Below are positions 1-5,757 of a DNA stretch of 6,164 nucleotides, piece after piece (the first letter of the stretch is position 1; the number at the start of each line of letters is the position of its first letter). The stretch is taken from assembly GCA_014729705.1 (NCBI GenBank), contig WJJK01000257.1, positions 1 through 6,164 on the forward strand. The letters run 5' to 3'. This stretch comes from Candidatus Altarchaeales archaeon (GTDB lineage: Archaea > Altiarchaeota > Altiarchaeia > IMC4 > SCGC-AAA252-I15). The notes beneath the pieces were generated by a model that did no database searches, was not told where the DNA came from, and saw only the letters and a list, made by a program, of their open reading frames with translations. The translations under genes and the position numbers were made by a program.

Positions 1-19
1 ACTGATGATAGGATGAAGG

Positions 20-100
20 ATGCAACGAGTATTGGCGTATCTCCTGGCGGCCTTATTTGGAATTATATTTTATTACATATTATATAGTATTTTATTTTAG
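20..100 (+). CDS. possible 26-residue single-span membrane peptide
   Basis: A short frame starts with ATG at 20 and stops with TAG at 98-100. An AGGA at 10-13 lies 6 bases upstream, a usable ribosome binding site. The peptide begins MQRVLAYLLAALFG and stays hydrophobic to the end (Leu, Ile, Phe, Tyr). Its only charge is Arg3, which would suit a single membrane span with the N-terminus inside. The next gene begins 15 bases after its stop. I do not recognise the peptide. Caution is needed because the stretch is very T-rich and any frame through such DNA looks hydrophobic. A competing open frame crosses positions 1-87 and could be the C-terminus of an upstream gene. The ribosome binding site and the single N-terminal basic residue favour this reading moderately. 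Confidence 0.4.
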   Translation: MQRVLAYLLAALFGIIFYYILYSILF

Positions 101-115
101 TATGGAGTTGTAATC

Positions 116-406
116 ATGGCTACAAAACAAGTCAAAGACCTTAAAAAAGGTGACAAGTTCCACGCCGCTGTTTACGATGGTGAAACAGCTTACGCTGCAT
201 GGGTGAAAATCGAGCAAATAGACGACATCCGAGTTTACAGCAGCGCCCTCCCAAAATTCACCACAATCAAACAAATCCACTACAGACCTCAATCAGGAAA
301 GAGACGTGACGACCTCATGAAGGCAATGTTCTATGAGGACCAGCGTGTACGTATACCTAATCGCCCTAACAAATTTATGAGGATTTGGCATGCTTTATGG
401 TCCTGA
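116..406 (+). CDS. small basic protein of unknown function, 96 aa
   Basis: The ATG at 116 follows a GGAG at 104-107 with 8 bases between, and the frame closes with TGA at 404-406. The protein starts MATKQVKDLKKGDKF and is rich in Lys and Arg. The pattern 'DLKKGDKF' followed by alternating polar and hydrophobic stretches suggests a small beta-barrel (SH3-like) fold at the N-terminus, which is inference from sequence character only. The C-terminus (RPNKFMRIWHALW, residues 83-95) is basic and aromatic, perhaps an amphipathic helix. No membrane segment or catalytic motif is visible. Its end overlaps the next gene by 17 bases, so the two are probably translationally coupled. I cannot assign a function. 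The gene is well supported by its binding site, its uninterrupted frame and its close packing with the downstream gene. Confidence 0.8.
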   Translation: MATKQVKDLKKGDKFHAAVYDGETAYAAWVKIEQIDDIRVYSSALPKFTTIKQIHYRPQSGKRRDDLMKAMFYEDQRVRIPNRPNKFMRIWHALWS

Positions 407-1412
407 TGATGACATTTTAGATTATGACGATGATTTGTATGACGATGATATTTATGACGAGGATTTTCCTGATGATGAGTATGGAGAGGAAGATATTATG
501 ATCGAAAACAACTTTTATAAAGATTGGTTTAAGAATCCAAGTAGAACATCCATGATGTGGGCGTTTGAGTTCAAAGATACTGACGATAAAGTCAAGTATT
601 CTGTAATTAAAGGTGCTGGATGTTATGGCACTTTTGCCAGTTTTATGAATACTCTTTTACGGCCAAACCGAAATGGAGAAAAGAAGCTATTAGGAGTCTA
701 CACAGCCTTACGCCAGGATGAGCAAGTTCTTCAAGAAGCTCAATCTTACTATGATTTCATTTTTAATCCTAAAGAGTCACCTTGGCGTTCAGTGCTTAAA
801 GGCTCCAAGTATTCTGCTGGAACCACTGAAAAGCACCCTTATCTTTACTTACCTTTGAGTAAAGGTGATCCACTCCAGCCTGTCGTATCTTTGTTTCTTG
901 CAGCAAGATTAGTTCAAGACAATCCAGATTCTATTAGAATGTTCGACTATCTAGTTAAGAATGGGTACACTGGTGTACAAGCATTGTATGTTTCGAATTA
1001 CTTGGGTCTTCGCGATGGCCGAGTAATGGACATTTCTTGGCTAGATTTCAATGCATTTTCAGCTCAATCTAACCTCGACTTCCAGCGCCTTTTAAAAGCT
1101 GAACCTAGAATTGAGAAAGGCTTTGGCGCTGGAGAAGGTCACTCCTATGGACCACTCCAAACTATGTGGGTTGCTGCTGACTTTATTAAATATGAGACTT
1201 GGAGGGGTCATACCAACTCTCATCTAGTAAGAGACAAAAGTAAAGTAAGCATCTTTGAAAAGCTCACTCCAAGTAAGCAGTATGATGGTATCTTTCCTGA
1301 ACAATTTAAAGCTATGAATGGAGGTAAACTCGAATCAGAAATTCTAAGAGAAATGCCGTCTAAAGAGAAGTTATTAGAACACAAAGATTATATATTTAAA
1401 GAGGTAGTTTGA
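390..1412 (+). CDS. phage protein of unknown function with acidic N-terminal repeat, 340 aa
   Basis: The reading frame opens at ATG 390, with GAGGA at 379-383 six bases upstream, and ends with TGA at 1410-1412. Residues 5-35 are almost entirely Asp, Glu and Tyr in a pentad pattern such as YDDDL, YDDDI, YDEDF. After residue 37 the protein becomes an ordinary mixed globular sequence with clusters like GAGCYGTFASF (about 76-86) and FGAGEGHSYGPLQTMW (about 245-260). It shows no signal peptide and no obvious membrane span. I recognise no catalytic family. The Cys79 and His residues are not enough to call a thiol enzyme. A second ATG at 498 has a better ribosome binding site and would give a 304-residue form lacking the acidic tail. 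The gene lies directly before the amidotransferase/ligase cassette and shares one base with it, so it may be a component or target of that system; that link is inference. The call as a real gene is firm, the start is not. Confidence 0.85.
   Translation: MLYGPDDDILDYDDDLYDDDIYDEDFPDDEYGEEDIMIENNFYKDWFKNPSRTSMMWAFEFKDTDDKVKYSVIKGAGCYGTFASFMNTLLRPNRNGEKKLLGVYTALRQDEQVLQEAQSYYDFIFNPKESPWRSVLKGSKYSAGTTEKHPYLYLPLSKGDPLQPVVSLFLAARLVQDNPDSIRMFDYLVKNGYTGVQALYVSNYLGLRDGRVMDISWLDFNAFSAQSNLDFQRLLKAEPRIEKGFGAGEGHSYGPLQTMWVAADFIKYETWRGHTNSHLVRDKSKVSIFEKLTPSKQYDGIFPEQFKAMNGGKLESEILREMPSKEKLLEHKDYIFKEVV
402..482 (+). repeat. acidic pentapeptide repeat with three tandem 15-base copies
   Basis: Three near-identical 15-base units lie end to end at 423-437, 438-452 and 453-467. 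Each starts TATGACGA and encodes YDDDL, YDDDI and YDEDF. Degenerate units flank them: 402-416 encodes PDDDI, then two extra codons (Leu-Asp), and after the core 468-482 encodes PDDEY. The period is five codons with an aromatic or proline residue first and a hydrophobic residue last. The match at the DNA level indicates recent slippage-type duplication. The repeat is in frame with the gene that starts at 390, which supports translation from that start. Confidence 0.85.
483..500 (+). promoter_or_regulatory. strong internal ribosome binding site with in-frame ATG at 498
   Basis: GGAGAGG at 483-489 lies 8 bases before an ATG at 498-500 in the frame of the gene that starts at 390. It is a closer match to the anti-Shine-Dalgarno sequence than the GAGGA serving the ATG at 390. 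Use of this site would give a protein starting MIENNFYKDW without the acidic repeat. It could be the true start or a second start producing a short isoform. The purine-rich codons for Gly, Glu and Glu could also create this match by chance. Confidence 0.5.
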
Positions 1413-1414
1413 TG
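1401..1414 (+). promoter_or_regulatory. ribosome binding site and TGATG stop/start overlap deciding the start at 1412
   Basis: GAGG at 1401-1404 lies 7 bases before ATG 1412-1414, whose first base is the last base of the preceding TGA stop. A TTG at 1409-1411 is also in frame, but ATG with ideal spacing and a one-base stop/start overlap is the more likely initiation point. The arrangement is typical of translational coupling. Confidence 0.75.
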
Positions 1415-2092
1415 AAAAATCGCATGTTTTTATTTGCTTCAGTCTGCCCGCCACTTCAGAAACTGATTGAAGATGAAGGTGGTGTGGTCGTTCATGACAC
1501 CAAAGAATATTTTGATGTTGTGATCTTTCCACCGGGTGAGGATGTCTCTCCATTTCTCTATGGTCAAAAGAAGATGGAAAAGACCAACAATAATTTCATT
1601 AGAGATATGAGAGAAAACGCCCTATATCGACGCTTGCCTGGCTCTGTACCTAAAATAGGTGTGGGTAGAGGAGCTCAATTCCTTAATGTCATGTCTGGTG
1701 GCACTCTTTATCAGTACACAACAGGACATCTTTCTAGTCATAAGCTACTAGATTTTATAACCGATAATGAAATGCTTGTGACGTCCTGCCATCGTCAACA
1801 AATGGTCTTACCTGATGGTGCGGATATGTTGGCAGGAGCCTGTGAGTCTGACCGTAAAGAGGGACCAGGTTTTGTTATTCATAATGATTTGGCTCTCTCT
1901 AAAAACAAAACTCAGTGGCCAGATGTTGAAGTAGGCTATGTCGATTGGACAACTTCACTTCTTTTTCAACCTAGACCAGAGCTTCCATCTAACGATGAGG
2001 CTACCAAGAATACCGCTAACTATTTCTTCCAGTTAATAGATGACTGGGTTATTCCTTCAATCAAAAAATTTCCGACGAGGTTATCAGCGTAA
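1412..2092 (+). CDS. class I glutamine amidotransferase / peptidase C26-like protein, probably catalytically dead
   Basis: The 226-residue protein (ATG at 1412) has the layout of the PuuD-like class I glutamine amidotransferases, which normally cleave gamma-glutamyl amides with a Cys-His-Glu triad. Visible signatures are FPPGEDVSPFLYG at 39-51 (the usual oxyanion-loop block, where family members read GG before xDVxPxxYG), GVGRGAQFLNVMSGGTLYQ at 83-101 (the nucleophile elbow, normally G-[IV]-C-R-G), SCHRQQM at 125-131 (normally the xHHQ block), and FQPRPE at 185-190 (normally QxHPE). The nucleophilic Cys is Gly85 (GGT at 1664-1666), the triad His is Arg188 (AGA at 1973-1975), and only Glu190 remains. 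A glycine of the oxyanion loop is also Pro. The fold appears complete, with no frameshift or truncation, so the gene looks maintained but unable to hydrolyse glutamine by the usual mechanism. A regulatory, scaffolding or ligand-binding role beside the neighbouring intact class II amidotransferase is inference. The family call is strong. Confidence 0.9.
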   Translation: MKNRMFLFASVCPPLQKLIEDEGGVVVHDTKEYFDVVIFPPGEDVSPFLYGQKKMEKTNNNFIRDMRENALYRRLPGSVPKIGVGRGAQFLNVMSGGTLYQYTTGHLSSHKLLDFITDNEMLVTSCHRQQMVLPDGADMLAGACESDRKEGPGFVIHNDLALSKNKTQWPDVEVGYVDWTTSLLFQPRPELPSNDEATKNTANYFFQLIDDWVIPSIKKFPTRLSA

Positions 2093-3294
2093 TGTGTGGA
2101 TTATTTGGTGTATCAAGCAATTGGCTATCTAAAGCAGAAATAGATAACGCTGCTTTATTAGGTTATCTCTCTTACACAAGAGGTGTAGACTCAACAGGTC
2201 TAGCTTTCGTTGGTAAGAAAGGAAAGAAACATAGAGCACAGTATCTGAAAGAGCCTTCTCCTTCGGGTGTGTTTCTTCATGAGCCTGAAACAGAGAGATT
2301 CTTAGGATCGGGAACTTCAAATAATATCCTACTAGGTCATACTCGTGCTGCTACAATAGGTAAGGTCAATAAAGAGAATGCTCAACCATTCTGGATCGAC
2401 CCTATTATTGGCACACACAATGGTCAGGTAGGTGCATTCAATCCCTTAAAGGGTGAAGAAATGTCAGACTCTTACTATTTCTATGAGTGCCTGGCATCTT
2501 CCGATCTAAAAGATACATTAGAGTATGCTTACTTAGATGATCTATGCGCGTATGCTTTAGTGTGGTATGACTTTAGAACCTCGACTTTGAATATGTTTAG
2601 GAACGATAAGCGTCCTCTATTCAAGATGTCTAGCCACAATGGCACAACTTATTGGGCATCTGAGCGTTGGATGTTAGAAGTCGTAGACCGCAAGTCTCTT
2701 GTGGCTTATCAACCGATTCATATGCTTGCAGAAGACACTCTCTACACTCAGAAACTAGGCGAGAAGCACTGGCATAGTGAAAAAATTGCTGTGCCTAAGA
2801 AGTATCGTCCAGCAGCGGCAGCTAAAACTTACCCTAACAACCCACCTTGGCAGTATGAGGTAGTAGATACCAGTAAGAACTCTGATCTTCTGCTTTCTAA
2901 CTTAGAAGAAAAGAGAGCCAGGGCTGAAAAAGAGCAACCAGAGAAAGGAGAAAATAACAAATCTTTGTACTTAGAGCCTGAAGCAGGCACTAAAAATCTA
3001 TTTGTACTTCCTGACGTCACAAACAAACAAGACGTAGAGTATTATATTAAAGCATATGGAAACAAAATCTATACGTTAGATGAGATGAAGGACATTTTGT
3101 TTCGTAATCGGGATGGCTGCATTTATTGTGGCAATCAAATTTCTGACGTAACAGAGAAAGTACATTGGGCATCAGAAGAAGACTATGTTTGTCATGATTG
3201 CTATACATCACCAGACTTCAGGCAGATGGAAGCAATTACTTCTTCTAGTACCAAGTATTACGAAAGTAAACTTGCCGTTAAACCGGCAGCGTAA
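2092..3294 (+). CDS. class II (Ntn-type) glutamine amidotransferase with C-terminal zinc-ribbon-like domain
   Basis: The protein begins MCGLFGV, so removal of Met exposes Cys2 as the N-terminal nucleophile of class II glutamine amidotransferases, which hydrolyse glutamine to glutamate and ammonia. Other family blocks follow in order: RGVDSTG (30-36), GHTRAATIGKVNKENAQPF (82-100, with the glutamine-binding Arg85), GTHNG (107-111, oxyanion Asn110-Gly111), SDS (125-127, with Asp126 at the substrate amino-group position), YALVW (154-158) and RNDKRPLF (170-177). The catalytic set looks intact. No isomerase, synthase or PRTase domain follows, so it is not GlmS or PurF. Instead residues 240-320 form a charged, probably flexible linker, and 343-370 hold two CxxC pairs. 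The ammonia acceptor is unknown; the adjacent ligases are the obvious candidates. The start shares one base with the upstream stop (TAATG), and GAGG at 2077-2080 is 11 bases upstream, somewhat long, which fits coupled translation. Confidence 0.93.
   Translation: MCGLFGVSSNWLSKAEIDNAALLGYLSYTRGVDSTGLAFVGKKGKKHRAQYLKEPSPSGVFLHEPETERFLGSGTSNNILLGHTRAATIGKVNKENAQPFWIDPIIGTHNGQVGAFNPLKGEEMSDSYYFYECLASSDLKDTLEYAYLDDLCAYALVWYDFRTSTLNMFRNDKRPLFKMSSHNGTTYWASERWMLEVVDRKSLVAYQPIHMLAEDTLYTQKLGEKHWHSEKIAVPKKYRPAAAAKTYPNNPPWQYEVVDTSKNSDLLLSNLEEKRARAEKEQPEKGENNKSLYLEPEAGTKNLFVLPDVTNKQDVEYYIKAYGNKIYTLDEMKDILFRNRDGCIYCGNQISDVTEKVHWASEEDYVCHDCYTSPDFRQMEAITSSSTKYYESKLAVKPAA
3118..3201 (+). other. zinc-ribbon-like CxxC-x20-CxxC module in the class II amidotransferase
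   Basis: Cys343, Cys346, Cys367 and Cys370 make two knuckles, CIYC and CHDC, separated by 20 residues. This is the arrangement expected of a four-cysteine zinc ribbon or treble-clef finger. It lies some 165 residues beyond the last visible amidotransferase motif, after a charged linker. A binding role toward protein or nucleic acid is inferred. Metal binding is likely from the motif but not shown. Confidence 0.7.
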
Positions 3295-3311
3295 GAGGAG
3301 TATTCATCATG
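3295..3311 (+). promoter_or_regulatory. ribosome binding site for the COOH-NH2 ligase type 2 gene
   Basis: GAGGAG at 3295-3300 begins immediately after the TAA stop at 3292-3294 and sits 8 bases before ATG 3309. It is one of the strongest binding sites in the window and lies in one of only two real gaps within the enzyme cassette. This gene can therefore probably initiate independently rather than only by coupling. Confidence 0.75.
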
Positions 3312-4166
3312 AAGCTATTGATTGGAGCTGATCCAGAATTTTTTGTTTATGATCCGTCTATTAACGAATATGTTTCAGCACATAACTTGGTTAAAGGAAC
3401 CAAAGAAAAGCCATACAAACTAAAAAGGGGTGCAGTTCAAGTCGATGGTACAGCTATCGAGTTTAACATTGCTCCTGCTCCCACGGCTTTCGAGTTCTCT
3501 TACAATGTGAACTATGTGCTTGAACAAATTAGGGAAATGGTCCCTGAGAAGTACGACTTCAGGTTTAAACCAACTGTTGTCTTCTCTCCTAAAGCCTGGA
3601 AAGATATTCCAAACTTCAACAAACAATTAGGTTGTGACCCTGACTATTCAGGCTTTGATCAGCGACCTATGCCTAAACCTGCCCCTAAACCTAGAGCTCG
3701 GACTAGAACAGGTGCAGGCCATCTTCATCTTGGTTGGACCGAGAATAAAAATCCTTTCGACCCAGTACACTATTGGGATTCTAAAGAGCTAGCTAGGGAA
3801 TTATATTTTGTCTTCCGAGCTGCTTCTAAAATTTTCGATAGTGACACAGAAAGGAGGTACACATACGGAGATTCGGCAGCATTCCGACCAAAGTCATATG
3901 GTATGGAATTTCGCTCACCTTCCAATGCTTGGGTGAATTACCCTAAGCTCTGGCCTTTCGTCTTTGATACAGCTAAGAAAGTCTTCGAAGATCTCCTAGA
4001 AGGTAAGAGAGCTACGGCTAGCTTCGCTAATGAAGTATTCTATCCGAACCGAAACAATGAAGAGTTAGTAAAAATTTATAATAAGCACGCTTATAATAAA
4101 GGTTATCCAATTATTCCTCCTGACTTCGCTGATGACTTCGCACCATTTTCTAAGAAGACAGCATAG
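3309..4166 (+). CDS. phiEco32-like COOH-NH2 ligase, type 2 (glutamine-synthetase/GCS-fold amidoligase)
   Basis: This 285-residue protein has the motif series of the phage COOH-NH2 ligase type 2 family (Pfam COOH-NH2_lig_2), a branch of the glutamine synthetase/gamma-glutamylcysteine ligase fold that uses ATP to join a carboxylate to an amine. GADPEFF at 6-12 is the first acidic metal-binding strand. VQVDGTAIEFN at 43-53 supplies Asp46 and Glu51. GAGHLHLGW at 135-143 gives the paired His138 and His140. YGMEFRSPSNAW at 198-209 carries Glu200 and Arg202. All the acidic and basic positions expected for metal and ATP binding appear present, so it is probably active. A Pro/Lys/Arg-rich stretch at 120-134 lies just before the His pair and may be a flexible active-site loop. 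Its substrates are unknown. It lies between the class II amidotransferase and a second, divergent amidoligase, which points to a shared multistep pathway. The family call is confident, the chemistry inferred from the family. Confidence 0.92.
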   Translation: MKLLIGADPEFFVYDPSINEYVSAHNLVKGTKEKPYKLKRGAVQVDGTAIEFNIAPAPTAFEFSYNVNYVLEQIREMVPEKYDFRFKPTVVFSPKAWKDIPNFNKQLGCDPDYSGFDQRPMPKPAPKPRARTRTGAGHLHLGWTENKNPFDPVHYWDSKELARELYFVFRAASKIFDSDTERRYTYGDSAAFRPKSYGMEFRSPSNAWVNYPKLWPFVFDTAKKVFEDLLEGKRATASFANEVFYPNRNNEELVKIYNKHAYNKGYPIIPPDFADDFAPFSKKTA

Positions 4167-4178
4167 TAGGAGTTTGTT

Positions 4179-4799
4179 ATGGGTAAGACATATTTAACTC
4201 GTGAAGACATCAGGATGCGTTTGAATAGAACAATAGTCTCTTACCAAGGAGATTATTACACAGTAGATGTAGACGCACCAGTAAATGAGTGGCATCAAAT
4301 AACTCTTCGTCCATTAGGTGGCGATAATACTAGACGAAATCGTAGTGTTACAGTAAATCACTCAGAAGTAGACGCATCAACTCCTAGGTTAGGTTATTTT
4401 AACTTCAATAACTCTGCTTACTACATTTCTAGAGTACCTGAACGCAGACAAAATGAAGGCTTTCGTCCAGAAAGTGCTACAGTTCTACCTAGAATGCCAG
4501 TAGGCGGATGGGTGACATCTAATAGTTTTAGGGAAATGTTACACGGAAACTATCCTACTATAGATGAAGCTCTTCAAGAACTGAAAACGAAAGAAACTGA
4601 CAAACTAGCAATAAACTATGATATAGCTATTGGCTGGTTAGATTCTCGTATGACTCTTGGCATTTTCTTTAAAGAACGTCTGATTGGTCATTATGACGAA
4701 AAACAAGATCGGTATTTATTATTCGATTCAAAAGAAAAGTCTTTAATCACAAGATTATTATCTAAAACAGGAGTATTTCATGGAAAAGTTGTTGCTTAA
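4179..4799 (+). CDS. cassette-embedded protein of unknown function, 206 aa
   Basis: ATG 4179 follows AGGAG at 4168-4172 with 6 bases between. The protein starts MGKTYLTREDIRMRLNRT. Residues 5-50 look like a helix followed by strands (IVSYQGDYYTVDV, ITLRPLGG). A compact block LGYFNFNNSAYYISRVPERR (71-90) is rich in aromatic and basic residues and looks like a conserved core, and residues 126-142 look helical. The C-terminal 60 residues are mixed and hydrophilic. There is no signal peptide, membrane span or metal or nucleotide motif that I recognise. It sits between two amidoligase genes and overlaps the second by 20 bases, so it is translated with them and may be an accessory subunit or an acceptor protein. 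That role is inferred from position only. Phage operons also carry unrelated passenger genes, so the link is not secure. Confidence 0.85.
   Translation: MGKTYLTREDIRMRLNRTIVSYQGDYYTVDVDAPVNEWHQITLRPLGGDNTRRNRSVTVNHSEVDASTPRLGYFNFNNSAYYISRVPERRQNEGFRPESATVLPRMPVGGWVTSNSFREMLHGNYPTIDEALQELKTKETDKLAINYDIAIGWLDSRMTLGIFFKERLIGHYDEKQDRYLLFDSKEKSLITRLLSKTGVFHGKVVA
4769..4782 (+). promoter_or_regulatory. ribosome binding site inside the preceding gene, start of the amidoligase at 4780
   Basis: AGGAG at 4769-4773 lies 6 bases before ATG 4780, both inside the last codons of the 206-residue gene. The overlap is 20 bases in a different frame. The close spacing supports 4780 rather than the later in-frame ATG at 4813, which would remove the helix before the first active-site strand. 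Confidence 0.75.
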
Positions 4800-5757
4800 A
4801 AATCTCTTGGGCATGAAAAAAGATGTACCCACGAGAGCAATAGGTCTTGAACTAGAAGTTGAAGCTTTAAATGGTTCAAGCTTAAAGTTCTTACCTCAAG
4901 TATCTACTGCTTGGTGGTCGACTAAAGGAGAAGGAAGTCTTCGTCATGGATTGGAGTATGTTACTAAAGCTCCTATTCCAATTGATCTACAGAAACCACG
5001 AAGAATTCGAGCGCTAACAGATAAATTAGAGGCAGCCAGGGGGCACATAAACGAGACATCTTTCCGAACTTCTACTCATGTTCATGTCAATTGCCTGGAT
5101 TACACACCAACAGAAATCATGACAGCGGCAACAGCTTATTGGTTGACCGAAAATCTTCTCTTTAAATATTATGGTAAAGATCGGGAAAGCAACAACTTCT
5201 GTTTACGTCTCAAAGATGCAGAAGGCTTGATAAAGATTGTCGAGAAAGATGTGGAACAAAAGACACCCTTCGTCTCTCTTGATACTGATCTTATCAGATA
5301 CGCTGGCCTTAATTTGAACTCTCTCTGGAAATTTGGAACTATTGAATTCAGAGGAATGAGGGGTACTATTGACTTTCAAACTATTGATGAATGGTCAAGA
5401 GAAGCTGAGTCTTTAGTTCATACATCTATTGAAACCTTCAAGTCACCTGAAGAAATACTTGACTTTTACTTTTTTCAAGGCACTGATCGTTTAATTGATG
5501 CTCTCTATTCACAGTCTTTTAGACTTAGGTTTAAAAAGAACCCCAATCGTGAAGACTTAGTAGATGAGAATGCGTATCGTATCTCTAAGTTTTGTTATTC
5601 TACTGATTGGGAAAAGTTTTCTAAAATACCCGAACCAAAGAAACAGAGGAGTGCAACTCAAAGAAGGACACCATTTAATACTACTGCTCAGTTTGATCAA
5701 ATCTGGGTAAATGATATTCCAGAAGAGATCTTACAACCAGTGAGGAGACAAGCATAA
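4780..5757 (+). CDS. amidoligase family enzyme (Amidoligase_2-type COOH-NH2 ligase)
   Basis: The 325-residue product is a second carboxylate-amine ligase of the glutamine synthetase fold, divergent from the one encoded at 3309-4166. Signatures in order are IGLELEVE (21-28; the paired Glu24/Glu26/Glu28 of the first metal-binding strand), EGSLRHGLEYVTKAP (51-65, normally an acidic-x-S block then an acid and a S/T-x-P turn), THVHVN (99-104, His100 and His102), RYAGLNLNSL (173-182) and FGTIEFRGMRGT (185-196, Glu189 and Arg191). These match the Amidoligase_2 family, so ATP-dependent amide-bond formation is expected. The last 45 residues are basic and Pro/Arg/Gln-rich (for example PEPKKQRSATQRRTP), apparently outside the catalytic core and possibly a disordered tail. 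The substrates are not evident. The stop overlaps the ATP-grasp start by one base, suggesting stoichiometric co-production of the two ligases. Confidence in the family is high and in the pathway role low. Confidence 0.92.
   Translation: MEKLLLKNLLGMKKDVPTRAIGLELEVEALNGSSLKFLPQVSTAWWSTKGEGSLRHGLEYVTKAPIPIDLQKPRRIRALTDKLEAARGHINETSFRTSTHVHVNCLDYTPTEIMTAATAYWLTENLLFKYYGKDRESNNFCLRLKDAEGLIKIVEKDVEQKTPFVSLDTDLIRYAGLNLNSLWKFGTIEFRGMRGTIDFQTIDEWSREAESLVHTSIETFKSPEEILDFYFFQGTDRLIDALYSQSFRLRFKKNPNREDLVDENAYRISKFCYSTDWEKFSKIPEPKKQRSATQRRTPFNTTAQFDQIWVNDIPEEILQPVRRQA

Noticed and set aside
1..87. Open frame at the left edge ending in TAG at 85-87, possibly the C-terminus of an upstream gene
   Set aside because: Without the upstream sequence it cannot be told from chance. 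The other two frames have stops at 3-5 and 14-16 that could equally end the upstream gene, and the 20-100 frame has a better start signal.
57..100. AT-rich stretch with a TTGGAA and several TATA-like hexamers that could be a sigma-70 promoter for the operon
   Set aside because: The -35 match is weak, the -10 hexamers with good spacing are simply part of a run of T and A, and the stretch is also covered by a short frame. It does not resemble the phiEco32-type late promoter as I remember it. Not enough to call.
1409..1411. TTG as start of the class I amidotransferase homologue
   Set aside because: It only adds one residue before an ATG that has better spacing from GAGG at 1401-1404 and forms the one-base stop/start overlap seen elsewhere in the operon.
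2829..3026. Reverse-strand open frames such as 2829-3026, 3420-3626 and 5681-5890
   Set aside because: They lie opposite well-supported genes or gene junctions, have no convincing ribosome binding site or recognisable product, and all real genes here point the other way.
3273..3288. Inverted repeat TGCCG / CGGCA with a 6-base loop near the end of the class II amidotransferase gene
   Set aside because: The stem is only 5 base pairs, lies within coding sequence and is not followed by a T-run, so it is not a terminator; chance is a sufficient explanation.
2092..3294. Annotation as GlmS (glucosamine-6-phosphate synthase)
   Set aside because: Only the glutaminase domain matches. There are no sugar isomerase domains, and the C-terminal half is a linker with two CxxC pairs.
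4780..5757. Gamma-glutamylcysteine ligase or glutamine synthetase proper
   Set aside because: The fold is related, but the motif order and length fit the amidoligase family; the substrate-specific blocks of those housekeeping enzymes are absent.
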